Positions 15,553 to 23,811 of a DNA stretch of 64,000 bases are shown piece by piece. The stretch covers positions 1,488,001 through 1,552,000 of the forward strand of contig NZ_JALRMO010000001.1 in NCBI RefSeq assembly GCF_023276405.1, in the 5' to 3' direction. A program made the translations under genes and the position numbers. Within the stretch, counting starts at the first letter, position 1; each line of letters opens with the position of its first letter. The notes beneath the pieces were generated by a model. The model saw nothing but the letters and a program-made list of their open reading frames with translations. It did not search any database and had not been told where the DNA came from. This DNA comes from Paenibacillus hamazuiensis (GTDB lineage: Bacteria; Bacillota; Bacilli; Paenibacillales; NBRC-103111).

Positions 15553-18153
15553 TTGGATACGGTACAATTGAAATTGGAAGGATTAAGCGAGAAAATTTTT
15601 CTCGATCGTTACGCGCTGAAGGATGCGGATACGAACAACACGAAAGTCGGTGACACCGTACTCGTGCTTACGAAGGATGATCCGAAGTTTCCGGCCAAGG
15701 AAGTGGGCGAAGTCATCAGCAGGCAAGGGCAGCAGGTGAAAATCAAGCTCCGCAGCGGAGAAACGGTCGATTCAACTATAGAAAAGCTGACCCTATCGGT
15801 CGAAAAAACGCCGGAGCAGCTTTGGAACCGTCTGGCGAAAGCGATGGCTTCCGTTGAAGCAACCCCCGAGAAACAGAAAGAGTGGACGGAAAAGTTTAAT
15901 TATATATTGCATGACTGGAAGCTGGTTCCGGGCGGGCGCATTGCGGCCGGCGCCGATGCCAACGACGAGCTGACGCTGTTCAACTGCTATGTCATTCCGT
16001 CTCCGCACGACAGCCGCGGCGGCATTATTGCCACTTTGTCGGAAATGACGGAAATTATGGCACGCGGCGGCGGTGTAGGCATTAACCTGTCCTCGTTGCG
16101 TCCACGCCGCGCGATCGTCAAAGGAGTCAGCGGTTCGTCCAGCGGTGCGGTTTCCTGGGGCGGCCTGTTCAGCTACACGACCGGGTTGATCGAGCAGGGC
16201 GGCAGCCGCCGCGGCGCTCTCATGCTGATGATGAACGACTGGCATCCCGATGTCCTCGACTTCATTACGGTCAAGCAGACGATGGGGCAAATTACGAACG
16301 CCAACTTGTCCGTTTGCGTGAGCAACGGTTTTATGAAAGCCGTTAAGGAAGATTTGGAATGGGATCTCGTTTATCCGGATACGACCGACCCGGAATACAA
16401 CGAGCTGTGGGACGGCGATCTCGATAAGTGGAAGAAGCTTGGCAAACCGGTGAAGCACTACCGTACCGTGAGAGCTCGCGACGTATGGCACACGATTATC
16501 GAATCCGCGTGGAAGTCGGCGGAGCCGGGCGTCGTGTTCATGGAATATTACAACCAGATGTCGAACAGCTGGTATTTCAATCCGATCATCTGCACGAATC
16601 CGTGCGGCGAGCAAGGGCTTCCCGCCTGGGGTGTCTGTAACTTGTCCGCGATCAATCTTTCCAAGTTTTACGATGCGGAGAAGCATGACGTGGCTTGGGA
16701 AGACCTCGGAAAAGTGGTGCGCTATTCGACCCGGTTTCTCGACAATGTCATTGACAAAACGCCTTATCACTTTGAGCAAAACCGCATCAACCAGCAAGGC
16801 GAGCGCCGCATAGGCCTCGGGTCCATGGGACTTGCCGAGCTGATGATCAAGCTGGAAATCCGTTACGGCAGCCCGGAGTCGTTGGAATTCCTCGACAAGC
16901 TGTACGGTTTTATGGCTAAAGAAGCATACCTCGCTTCCTCGGAAATCGCCGCGGAGAAAGGTTCGTTCAAACATTTCGACAAAGAGAAGTTTCTGCAAAG
17001 CGGCTTCATGAAAACGATGGTTGCCGAATTCCCGGAAGTCGGCGCAGCCATTCAGAAGCAAGGCATGCGCAACGTGACCGTCATCACCCAGGCGCCTACA
17101 GGCAGTACAGGGACGATGGTGGGAACGTCTACCGGTATTGAGCCGTATTTTGCGTTCGAATACTACCGTCAAAGCCGCCTCGGCTTCGACAAGCAGTATG
17201 TGCCGATTGCGCAGGAATGGAAAGATAAGCATCCTAACGAGGAATTGCCGCCGCAATTCGTCACGGCGATGGATTTGTCGGCGGAGGATCACATCCGCGT
17301 TCAGGCAGCCATTCAGAGGTGGGTCGACAGCTCCATTTCGAAAACGGCCAACTGTCCGGCAGACTTCACGGTGGAAGAGACGAAACGTCTGTATGAGCTT
17401 GCGTTCGACCTCGGCTGCAAAGGCGTAACGATTTACCGCGACGGCAGCCGCGACGTTCAAGTCTTGTCCACCGATAAGAAGGAAGACAAAACATCTGAAG
17501 CAGCTCCTGCAGCAGAAGCTGCTCCGGCTGCAAGCGACAAGGAGAAGGCCAGCATCACCAGCCTGTCCAGCACGCTTGCCGTGAATGTCGATGCCAAGAC
17601 CGAGCAGGTGTTTGACAAGGAATACAAACGCCGTCCGCAAATTCTTCGCGGCGCCACATACAAGATCAATACACCGTTCGGCATGGCTTATATTACGATC
17701 AACGATATGAACAACTCGCCAAGCGAAATTTTCCTGAATGTCGGCAAAGCCGGTTCGGACGTCTTCGCTATGGCGGAAGCGCTCGGACGCGTTTGCTCGT
17801 TGTTCCTGCGTTACGGCGACCACGGCAACAAAGTGAAGCTGCTGATCAAGCACCTGAAGGGCATCGGCGGATCCGGCGCCATCGGCTTCGGAGCGAACCG
17901 CGTAGAATCGATCGCAGACGCCGTCGCCAAAGCGCTTGAGATGCACGAGGAATCCCGCGTCGACGACGGCGGCGCCAGCCCGTACGTCACCGCAACGCGA
18001 GAAGTGATCGCCGAAACGCCGACGATCAACTACGCCGTCACCAAGAGCGCGGCGACCTCCCTCGACCTGTGCCCGTCCTGCGGCTCCGCGTCCCTCATCA
18101 ACTCCGAGGGCTGCAAAAATTGCAGCAACTGCGGATACAGCCGTTGCAGTTAA
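15553..18153 (+). CDS. nrdJ: Adenosylcobalamin-dependent (class II) ribonucleoside reductase
   Basis: Vitamin B12-dependent reductase of about 866 residues that makes deoxynucleotides without needing oxygen. The first cysteine lies in LFNCYVIPSP, the finger-loop site in NPCGEQGLPAWGVCNLSAINLS, and the substrate-binding PTGSTGTM motif follows. A Ser/Ala-rich linker comes next, then a C-terminal domain ending in a zinc ribbon CPSCGSASL...CKNCSNCGYSRC. The TTG at 15553 is chosen because GGGAGGG (15538-15544) precedes it; the open frame reaches back to 15487. Control by NrdR is indicated by the two boxes upstream. Confidence 0.93.
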   Translation: MDTVQLKLEGLSEKIFLDRYALKDADTNNTKVGDTVLVLTKDDPKFPAKEVGEVISRQGQQVKIKLRSGETVDSTIEKLTLSVEKTPEQLWNRLAKAMASVEATPEKQKEWTEKFNYILHDWKLVPGGRIAAGADANDELTLFNCYVIPSPHDSRGGIIATLSEMTEIMARGGGVGINLSSLRPRRAIVKGVSGSSSGAVSWGGLFSYTTGLIEQGGSRRGALMLMMNDWHPDVLDFITVKQTMGQITNANLSVCVSNGFMKAVKEDLEWDLVYPDTTDPEYNELWDGDLDKWKKLGKPVKHYRTVRARDVWHTIIESAWKSAEPGVVFMEYYNQMSNSWYFNPIICTNPCGEQGLPAWGVCNLSAINLSKFYDAEKHDVAWEDLGKVVRYSTRFLDNVIDKTPYHFEQNRINQQGERRIGLGSMGLAELMIKLEIRYGSPESLEFLDKLYGFMAKEAYLASSEIAAEKGSFKHFDKEKFLQSGFMKTMVAEFPEVGAAIQKQGMRNVTVITQAPTGSTGTMVGTSTGIEPYFAFEYYRQSRLGFDKQYVPIAQEWKDKHPNEELPPQFVTAMDLSAEDHIRVQAAIQRWVDSSISKTANCPADFTVEETKRLYELAFDLGCKGVTIYRDGSRDVQVLSTDKKEDKTSEAAPAAEAAPAASDKEKASITSLSSTLAVNVDAKTEQVFDKEYKRRPQILRGATYKINTPFGMAYITINDMNNSPSEIFLNVGKAGSDVFAMAEALGRVCSLFLRYGDHGNKVKLLIKHLKGIGGSGAIGFGANRVESIADAVAKALEMHEESRVDDGGASPYVTATREVIAETPTINYAVTKSAATSLDLCPSCGSASLINSEGCKNCSNCGYSRCS

Positions 18154-18161
18154 GATGAAAG

Positions 18162-18188
18162 AAAGGCTCCCTTAGGGGGCCTTTTTTT
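18162..18188 (+). terminator. Intrinsic terminator after nrdJ
   Basis: AAAGGCTCCC, a TTA loop, then GGGGGCC and T7. Confidence 0.85.
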
Positions 18189-18204
18189 GCTCTTCTCATA
18201 GAAG

Positions 18205-18534
18205 ATGGAAAAACTCCAAATCCCTATTGCGGGCAAAGCACGCTTTGCCCTCTTATTTAGGCATCTTTACTATACGCTTACGACGAGTCAGATTGACCAA
18301 GCCCTTCGAAATGCTGACCTTAAGCATTCCGATTGGATGGATCTTATCCAATTCATGAAGTTTGACGAACCGGCTCCTGCCGCGGCTGATCCGCAGCAAG
18401 TGGACTGTGATAACTAAGAAGCTCTTATAATTGCTTTCCATGAGGGATTTTTGACCGATATTGTTTCCTATCAAGAAAAGGGGGCGCAGCTTATTCAAAG
18501 CTACCGTGCTGCCGGTTATGATTTTCTCCAGTAA
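18205..18534 (+). pseudogene. Small unknown gene interrupted by an in-frame TAA
   Basis: The frame from ATG 18205 runs 70 codons to TAA 18415 and then continues in the same frame for another 39 sense codons to TAA 18532 (EALIIAFHEGFLTDIVSYQEKG, then QSYRAAGYDFLQ). Both halves look like helical soluble protein, and a single base change would make one protein of 109 residues. No ribosome binding site is strong before 18205, and the start lies 17 bases after the nrdJ terminator. The family is not recognised. A remnant is more likely than programmed readthrough. Confidence 0.4.
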
Positions 18535-18630
18535 TAAAGTTATTTAAAATGGTCGCAAATAATGCAGTAAACCCGGCCTATGATGCGGGCCGGGTTAGAA
18601 ATAAAGTTGTTTAAAATCATTAAACTAACG
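18533..18630. repeat. AT-rich repeat, left copy group
   Basis: AATAAAGTTGTTTAAAA at 18600-18616 is followed by TTAAACTAACG (18620-18630); a 16/17 copy of the first block lies at 18533-18549. Between them a perfect 9-bp hairpin (AACCCGGCC / GGCCGGGTT, 18570-18596) is present without a T run. The same two blocks occur inverted at 20099-20138, on the other side of the merR-NmrA pair. The rest of 18535-18739 shows no gene. Confidence 0.65.
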
Positions 18631-18739
18631 TACCCGTCTAGCTTAACAATTCGAGGTTCGCCCCCTTGTACGAATGAATCGTTGAACGTATCGCTGCCAG
18701 CGATGTGCCCTAACATGTTTGTCTAATAAAATAATAGAT

Positions 18740-19570
18740 TCAAGAGTTATCCGAATTGATAAAAAACCCTGCATTCCCCTTAACCCACTCAGCGAAAGTA
18801 TACGGTTTGTGTCCTGTTACTTCCTCAACTGTCGACAAAACCGTATAAGCAGATTTAGGCGGATTAAGGTGCCAACTAATCACGTAATCTATTGCATCCT
18901 CCTGAACACCCATTTTCCTCATCTGTTCACGTTCTTCTTCTTCAGAGCTTTCGATAAATCGAATATCATGTCCAATAACCTCACTGATTATCCGAACTTT
19001 ATCTTGAACCGACAAACTCTCAGGCCCTGTTAATGTGTAAATTTTACCTGCATGACCTTCCTCAGTTAGTGCAACCGCTGCGACTCTTCCAATATCGGCT
19101 TCATGAACAGAAGCAATTCGTGATCCTCCAAACAGATCTCGAACAACCCCCTCAGAGCGTATAGAGTTCGCCCATTTCCGTGCATTTGCCATAAATTCAA
19201 AGGCTTGAAGTTGAGTCCACTCCAGACCACTAACCTCAACTGCCTTCTCAAAAGGGCCTTTCTCTCCGTTCCATAATACGGTAACTCTGCGCACCCCAGC
19301 CTTCTCAGCAAGTTCAACGATTTCGGGTCCCGTTTGTAACGGGGTATATTCGGCGCCTGTTGTAATCAAATGCATGCCGCTTATGCCATTCAACGCAGAA
19401 GCTAGCGTACTCGGAACACTTAAATCTCCCGCAACAACCTCTACATCTTTAGGAAGATTGGCTTGCAGCGGATTACGTGTCAATGCACGTACCTTTTTCC
19501 CCATTTGAAGAAGCTGGTCCACGACGTGTCGCCCTACGGTTCCCGTTGCCCCTGCAACTAATATAGTCAT
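18740..19570 (-). CDS. NmrA-like NAD(P)-dependent oxidoreductase
   Basis: Atypical short-chain dehydrogenase of 276 residues with the glycine-rich dinucleotide site VAGATGTVGRHVVDQL at residues 4-19. The NmrA branch sign is a weak or missing YxxxK catalytic pair: no such motif is seen near residue 120. The C-terminal part (LTGPESLSVQDKVRIISEVIG) is typical of the azoreductase/quinone reductase-like NmrA proteins. It is probably a redox-sensing or quinone-reducing cytosolic enzyme. It overlaps the upstream merR as ATGA, so the two are one operon under the MerR-type promoter at 19982-20013. Confidence 0.82.
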   Translation of the reverse strand: MTILVAGATGTVGRHVVDQLLQMGKKVRALTRNPLQANLPKDVEVVAGDLSVPSTLASALNGISGMHLITTGAEYTPLQTGPEIVELAEKAGVRRVTVLWNGEKGPFEKAVEVSGLEWTQLQAFEFMANARKWANSIRSEGVVRDLFGGSRIASVHEADIGRVAAVALTEEGHAGKIYTLTGPESLSVQDKVRIISEVIGHDIRFIESSEEEEREQMRKMGVQEDAIDYVISWHLNPPKSAYTVLSTVEEVTGHKPYTFAEWVKGNAGFFINSDNS

Positions 19571-19956
19571 TCATTTTCCTCCTCGCGTTTTTGTGCCAGC
19601 AGATTGATTTTCTCAGCCAAATTGAACTTTGCTTCGGTTAAAGCAGCTATTTGTTGGTTGATCTCATGCATTTTCGACTGATACATAAGCATTAATTCTT
19701 CACAATAGACGTCTTTATCTTTATGCTCCTGCTCAGGAAATCTACAGAAGATAATGTCTCGAATTTGGTCAGTTGTCAGCCCTAAACCTAAATAAAGTTG
19801 AATTGCGTTTATGGATTCGATTACCTTTTCGTCATATTCCCTGTAATTATTTTCTTGGCGAGATGCTTTGATCAATCCTTTCTCCTCATAATAACGAATC
19901 GAACGGGCACTAACGCCAGTTATTTTTCTTACCTTTCCTATCTTCAAAACGATCAC
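19567..19956 (-). CDS. MerR-family transcriptional regulator
   Basis: Regulator of 129 residues. The winged helix starts IGKVRKITGVSARSIRYYEEKGLI (about residues 6-29), followed by the second wing with NNYREYDE and a long dimerisation helix (about 80-125). The single Cys residues (in FCRFP and YCEEL) do not form the metal-binding pattern of CueR or MerR; the sequence is closer to organic-stress sensors. It probably autoregulates through the dyad in its own promoter and controls the overlapping NmrA-like gene. GAGGTGATC precedes the start. Confidence 0.88.
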   Translation of the reverse strand: MIVLKIGKVRKITGVSARSIRYYEEKGLIKASRQENNYREYDEKVIESINAIQLYLGLGLTTDQIRDIIFCRFPEQEHKDKDVYCEELMLMYQSKMHEINQQIAALTEAKFNLAEKINLLAQKREEENE

Positions 19957-19981
19957 CTCATCGATTGGGAACGTTAGCTTT

Positions 19982-20013
19982 ATTATAAAGCTTCACATTA
20001 GTGTAAAGGTCAA
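19982..20013 (-). promoter_or_regulatory. MerR-type promoter with dyad in the spacer
   Basis: On the minus strand TTGACC and TATAAT are separated by 20 bases (19 to the overlapping TTATAA). The long spacer is filled by the dyad CTTCACATTAGTGTAAAG (19991-20008). A stretched spacer with a central palindrome is the hallmark of MerR-activated promoters. Confidence 0.78.
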
Positions 20014-20083
20014 GAAAAAAGATTAAATAAAAAAAGGCCCCTAAGGGGATGGCAATTAGTCTAGTCATAACTCGCAGGATGTT

Positions 20084-20170
20084 GTTCGGTAGCGTAACCG
20101 TTAGTTTAACGGCGCCGAACGTTTTAAACAACTTTATTATCAAAATTAAACACTTTATTATTAATTCAAC
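20084..20170. repeat. AT-rich repeat, right copy group, inverted
   Basis: CGTTAGTTTAA (20099-20109) and TTTTAAACAACTTTATT (20122-20138) are the exact complements of blocks at 18600-18630. GTTCGG (20084-20089) pairs with CCGAAC (20115-20120), forming a hairpin around CCGTTA/TAACGG. Two further degenerate copies of the AACAACTTTATTA unit follow to about 20170. Bases 20028-20048 hold a weak leftward terminator-like hairpin with T7 that serves no gene I can see. The rest of 19957-20405 shows no gene. Confidence 0.6.
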
Positions 20171-20405
20171 AACTTTAATATCAGACAACATATGAAGGGA
20201 AAACGACACTTCTTTTCTTTTTTTATTTTATAGAAGAAGTCTCACTATTCTTTTTTTTCAATTGAGTTACTTTTGGTATAGAAAACGGTTAGGAATGGAG
20301 CTTGTGAGCAACTATTGGGCTAGATCTGAGGGTTAAAAACATTTTAAACAGCAATATGAAATTTGTGGTAAAATTTTTACTGAATTCAATTCATTGAGGT
20401 GAAAA

Positions 20406-21563
20406 ATGCAGAATGTTACTGCTCCAAATGTAGATGTACTGGATAATCCTGATCATATGATGAAAAAGGCACTCCTGTTTATCCCTGGCTTATATTTGGT
20501 ATTAATTTCTTCAGCGCTCCTTACAATTGGGATTGGTATTGCAGTACTTTGGGTCATTGAATATTTAGCCCCACCAGTCATTTCAGCCATTATGTTATAT
20601 TTTGCTTTTGCCGTTGGGATTGGAATCATCTTCGGAGTAATAGCGGTTATACACGGTTTATGGCGTTCAATATGGCGGCCGTCATCAATTGAACCGGCTA
20701 TTAGAATAGATATTGAAAACGAACCGGCATTATTTGATTTTATCAAGGGCATTTTCATGCGCATGCAATGCGATCCTCCCGAACATGTTGTTCTTCAAGC
20801 AGATTCTTCATTTTATGTAACGGATTCGGAGCTTACTGTAATAAATGGAAAAGTAAAAGGGCGTATACTTGCTATAAGCTACCCTTTACTTAATCATTTG
20901 ACGTTAAACGAACTGCGCTCCATTATTGCACATGAAGCCGCCCATTATACAGGGTGGGATGTGGAATACAGTAGACGTGTCTATCCCGTATATGTAGGAA
21001 TTCAAACTGTTTTATCTCATAGCGGGAAAACAAATTTTCATACCAATTCTGATTTTGGTCCGTTAACATCTATTCCATCAATACTTCCGCGTTACGCTTT
21101 ACGAACGTATCTTAAATGGTTTGATTCTTACAACAAAAAGATTTCCAAAGCCAGAGAGCAAAGAGCAGACCTATTGGCAACAATTTATTGTGGATCAGGA
21201 AGCTATTCCTCTGCCTTGAAAAAGACAGTAAGCATTGGCAGAGTTTTTGAACAAATAGCCCAGAACCAACTTCGTGGGCAATATCGTAATGGGCAAGGAA
21301 TGATTGACTACTACCGAGTGTTTGATGATGAGTTGCAGAACTATCAGGGATTGGTTACACAAACGCTTGAGTTTGCTCTCAATCAAATACCGACCCCTAA
21401 AGATACGCATCCGACATTAAATAAGCGTTTGTCATATGTGCCTGTTATTAATGAAAAGTACCAAGAGCATCAACTTTCGAAATGCTTATTGAAGGACCAA
21501 AGATATGGGGTTCAACTCACGGAAGCATATATTTCATACCTAAATACCGGTAGGATCCAATGA
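20406..21563 (+). CDS. M48-family membrane metalloprotease
   Basis: Zinc peptidase of 385 residues. Two hydrophobic segments at about residues 22-52 and 58-86 anchor it in the membrane. The catalytic HEAAH motif is at 176-180 (HExxH), and REQRADLLA about 100 residues later supplies the third, Glu, ligand expected for M48 (HtpX/Ste24-like) enzymes. The remaining domain is soluble and faces the cytoplasm in related proteins. GAGGTG precedes the ATG. The gene is AT-rich compared with the flanking core regions and sits between repeat elements, which hints at acquisition. The substrate is unknown. Confidence 0.82.
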   Translation: MQNVTAPNVDVLDNPDHMMKKALLFIPGLYLVLISSALLTIGIGIAVLWVIEYLAPPVISAIMLYFAFAVGIGIIFGVIAVIHGLWRSIWRPSSIEPAIRIDIENEPALFDFIKGIFMRMQCDPPEHVVLQADSSFYVTDSELTVINGKVKGRILAISYPLLNHLTLNELRSIIAHEAAHYTGWDVEYSRRVYPVYVGIQTVLSHSGKTNFHTNSDFGPLTSIPSILPRYALRTYLKWFDSYNKKISKAREQRADLLATIYCGSGSYSSALKKTVSIGRVFEQIAQNQLRGQYRNGQGMIDYYRVFDDELQNYQGLVTQTLEFALNQIPTPKDTHPTLNKRLSYVPVINEKYQEHQLSKCLLKDQRYGVQLTEAYISYLNTGRIQ

Positions 21564-21581
21564 AGGCGGACTGTCGGCATG

Positions 21582-21753
21582 ACCTAACAACACCTTATTC
21601 ACGCTGCGGCTCCTGACAGAGCTTTAGTCTGCACGAGGCATTTCGTGGGGAGTGGATTCAGGCAGAACAACTTCTGCGAACCTAACCGAGTTGCGGCCGG
21701 CAGCTAAAGCTGCCTCAAGGTTCTCGGGTTCGTGAAGTACAAGAACGTTAGCT
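21582..21753 (+). repeat. attC-like hairpin-rich intergenic element
   Basis: The element opens with ACCTAAC (RYYYAAC, like the R box of an integron attC site) and closes with GTTAGCT, which nearly matches GTTRRRY and complements the opening box at 6 of 7 positions. Inside is an imperfect rod: CGAACC and CCGAG (21677-21690) pair with CTCGG and GGTTCG (21723-21732) around the perfect stem GGCAGC TAAA GCTGCC (21699-21714). No integrase is in the window. It lies directly after the M48 gene. Confidence 0.5.
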
Positions 21754-21799
21754 GAAATACCTGGGAATAGAAATATAAAAAGCTAAAAGGAATGACTTT

Positions 21800-22159
21800 A
21801 TGACATTGCCGTTAGTTCCATTGAATATCCCTAATGGATGGATAATCAATAAAAATATATTTACTGAAGTATGCCCGGAGAGGTTTCATAACGACGATTA
21901 TGAAGACCGATGGGAATTCAACGAAGATATATTACAAATAGTAAATACCTCTCAAAGAAGAATAATAGACTTAGGTTGGTATCCAGAGTTTAATCTGGAT
22001 GGTCAATACTGCCTCAAAGTCGTTGAATGGACTAATAATTGGGAAGAACAAACTGAGTACTGGATTCAACCAATAATGAAGTATTACTCAAGAGATATTA
22101 AGGAAATTAAAAATAAAATAGAAGATCTAATAATGAAAATAACTGAAGGACGATTATAA
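21800..22159 (+). CDS. Small acidic protein of unknown function
   Basis: Soluble protein of 119 residues with many Trp, Tyr, Asp and Glu residues (DRWEFNEDILQIVNTS, VVEWTNNWEEQTEYW) and a C-terminal helix. No signal peptide, membrane segment or motif is visible. The composition resembles immunity proteins of polymorphic toxins, but this is only an impression, and no toxin gene is adjacent. AAAAGGA precedes the ATG, and a terminator follows at 22318. The gene is strongly AT-rich. Confidence 0.6.
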   Translation: MTLPLVPLNIPNGWIINKNIFTEVCPERFHNDDYEDRWEFNEDILQIVNTSQRRIIDLGWYPEFNLDGQYCLKVVEWTNNWEEQTEYWIQPIMKYYSRDIKEIKNKIEDLIMKITEGRL

Positions 22160-22185
22160 ATCGAGATAAAGTAATTGAAACAATC

Positions 22186-22250
22186 TCGTTAGATATTTCG
22201 TGTATTTTTATGCAAACACGTCGAAATAGTACCGAAAATTATTCTAACGA
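22186..22250. repeat. 65-base inverted-repeat element
   Basis: TCGTTAGA (22186-22193) is the exact complement of TCTAACGA (22243-22250). Inside, TATTTCGTGT pairs with ACACGtCGAAATA. It may be a tiny MITE or an RNA hairpin; the TTAGA/TCTAA ends resemble the borders of the neighbouring elements only loosely. Confidence 0.45.
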
Positions 22251-22317
22251 TTTCTGCAACAAACGGCCATTTTCGCCGCGAGGCAATTCAAATTCTAATC
22301 AAATATGGAACAACCCA

Positions 22318-22352
22318 AATGGAGCGGCGCGGGTTTGCGGGCTCCATTTTCT
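22318..22352 (+). terminator. Intrinsic terminator
   Basis: AAATGGAGC (22318-22326) pairs with GCTCCATTT (22341-22349), followed by a short T run. It probably ends the transcript of the small gene at 21800. Confidence 0.6.
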
Positions 22353-22409
22353 AAATAATTATGGAATATCACATTTCTCTTTCTTTTTTTTGTGAAATTT
22401 CAGAATTAA

Positions 22410-22876
22410 TTAGAATTGTTTTTCCCTTTCGGTATAGCCTCTCATGCGGACAGACTGAACGTCAAAAGCAGGACAACTCTCTCTTCTCATCCGGTGCAGC
22501 ATTTGATAAGCTGTGACGTAATTGAGTACGGTTGCGGCCGCCGCTGCGGGGTAAAGTTCATCGGCTTTGGCGCACACTAAGCGGAATACCCTCCGGTACT
22601 GTTATAAAATACGGCCACCCGGTCTCCCTGACGAAACTGCCCCATGTTTTCACCGGACTCATCCTCGACACCAACCACATCGTATCCCGGCGTAAATGGT
22701 GGTGCCGGCGGGTTCGGGTATTTGCCCTCCCGGCGCATAATATCCGTGAGCGCAACCCTCGCTGTCAGCACGCGAACGCGAACCTCGTCTGGCTCCGGAC
22801 GGCGCAGCGGCTCCTCGACCATGCACATCGTATCCGTTCCGCCGTATTCCTTTAGAATCATTTGTGTATTCATCAT
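22410..22876 (-). pseudogene. Frameshifted, 3'-truncated alcohol dehydrogenase
   Basis: The first 100 codons encode the GroES-like part of a medium-chain dehydrogenase (ILKEYGGTDTMCMVEEP, PGYDVVGVEDESGENMGQFRQGDRV) and stop at 22577. In the next frame the protein resumes without loss: CAKADELYPAAAAATVLNYVTAYQMLHR, from about 22583 to 22460, and then runs out. The nucleotide-binding domain is missing. One frameshift plus a deletion explain this. The upstream promoter is still intact (22912-22942). Confidence 0.8.
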
Positions 22877-22911
22877 TTGATATCTCTTCTTGGTAATAGG
22901 TGATGCCCAGT

Positions 22912-22942
22912 ATTGTAAGGATTAGAGTTAACTCTAAGTCAA
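22912..22942 (-). promoter_or_regulatory. MerR-type (AdhR/NmlR-like) promoter of the broken dehydrogenase
   Basis: On the minus strand TTGACT, a 19-base spacer and TACAAT. The spacer contains the perfect 16-bp palindrome TTAGAGTTAACTCTAA (22922-22937). This is the arrangement of promoters activated by aldehyde-sensing MerR regulators of the AdhR/NmlR type. No matching regulator gene is adjacent. Confidence 0.82.
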
Positions 22943-23090
22943 TATTGTTTGCAGAACAAGTTACTTTTGAAGTCCGACGGAGGCACCCACTCCGTCTCTT
23001 TAAAAGTATTTTTTTGAAAATTGTTCCGCGTGTTGTCTCCAACACAATACCATCCTGCATAATGACTGAATTACAGCTTATCGATCGAAC

Positions 23091-23186
23091 CAAAATCTGT
23101 TTAAGTTCTTTTAAGATAACGGATAATTTCTTGTGGTTACGCGAAATGGCAGCTACCCTAAAGCCGTTGCCCCCAAATTTTATGTG
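23091..23186 (-). pseudogene. Fragment of a short-chain dehydrogenase
   Basis: About 32 codons read KFGGNGFRVAAISRNHKKLS and VILKELKQ, which matches the second strand and helix of a Rossmann-fold SDR (usually FGKxGFRVALISRN). The preceding Gly-rich motif and the rest of the enzyme are gone. The remaining bases between 22877 and 23285 show no gene; a GACGGAG/CTCCGTC hairpin lies at 22966-22990. Confidence 0.45.
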
Positions 23187-23435
23187 CCTCTTTTTGTGCA
23201 AGTCATTCATAAAAGTGCCTATCGGAGGGCTTCTGGGAGCGTAACTGTTAATAAAGAGGAAGTCGTCGAGAGGGTCTCATTACTATTAATACGAGGATAT
23301 CAATCTCCGAACTAACAATACGCTATCTGAGAACAATAGCTCATTCAAAATACAGCGGCAGCCGGTCATAACAACATACGAATCGGATGAAATTATGGGG
23401 ACATTCAATAGCCTCATGCCCATCTGCTGCATGGC

Positions 23436-23660
23436 GGGCTCAAACTCACCTTGACGATCACGGGGAATTTCAAGCTGAACGTCGCCATATTCAGATGCAA
23501 CGATGTTCCTGCTATGCCGGTTCCGAGAATTCAAAATCTTCTTGTTCTTTACTTCATGCTTTTCGTAGCCCAAATGATCATCCATCTCGGCCTCTAGCAT
23601 TTCCTGCAGGGTATTCGCAAATAGTTCCTTAAGTGTATTTTGGCTGTCTGTGATAGACAT
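23436..23660 (-). mobile_element. IS256-family transposase remnant (N-terminal 75 codons)
   Basis: The peptide LFANTLQEMLEAEMDDHLGY, then NSRNRHSRNIVASEYGDVQLEIPRDRQGEFEP, is the N-terminal block of IS256-type (Mutator-like) transposases. After EFEP the similarity ends and the frame runs out at 23286 with unrelated sequence. The DDE catalytic domain is absent, so it is inactive. Its start codon lies against the broken lipoprotein gene, suggesting that the element inserted into it. Confidence 0.8.
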
Positions 23661-23793
23661 TACTGGCGAGGCCAGCGTCGATGTGTTCGATGATTACGTG
23701 AAGAAATTCAAAGAAAACGGCGGAGATGAACTGGAAAAGTCAGTAAACGATACGTACAACAAATGTGTGGTGTCAGTCGGGCAGTCCGTTTGA
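23659..23793 (+). pseudogene. C-terminal end of a lost sugar-binding lipoprotein
   Basis: 45 codons read ITGEASVDVFDDYVKKFKEN and GGDELEKSVNDTYNK before a stop. This is the usual last helix of LplA-type extracellular solute-binding proteins (ITG..pv.dfD.YVkklk.lGldk). The rest was removed at the IS256 junction. Its presence just upstream of the GH43 genes suggests that an importer gene once stood here. Confidence 0.65.
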
Positions 23794-23804
23794 AAGCGGT
23801 TTCA
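23790..23804 (+). promoter_or_regulatory. cre box (CcpA site)
   Basis: TTGAAAGCGGTTTCA fits the catabolite-responsive element consensus WTGNAANCGNWNNCW at every fixed position and is nearly palindromic. It lies 20-115 bases upstream of the GH43 promoter element, so carbon catabolite repression of the polysaccharide genes is expected. Confidence 0.75.
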
Positions 23805-23811
23805 GGTAAAT

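Noticed and set aside
15793..17946. Open frame of 717 codons on the minus strand
   Set aside because: It is the antisense shadow of nrdJ, with Arg/His/Leu-rich composition and no motif or ribosome binding site.
19958..20209. Hydrophobic 83-codon frame on the minus strand
   Set aside because: It is made of repeat units and a terminator-like hairpin; no ribosome binding site.
22659..23210. 183-codon minus-strand frame as one gene
   Set aside because: It joins an SDR fragment, a promoter region and an out-of-frame shadow of the dehydrogenase remnant.
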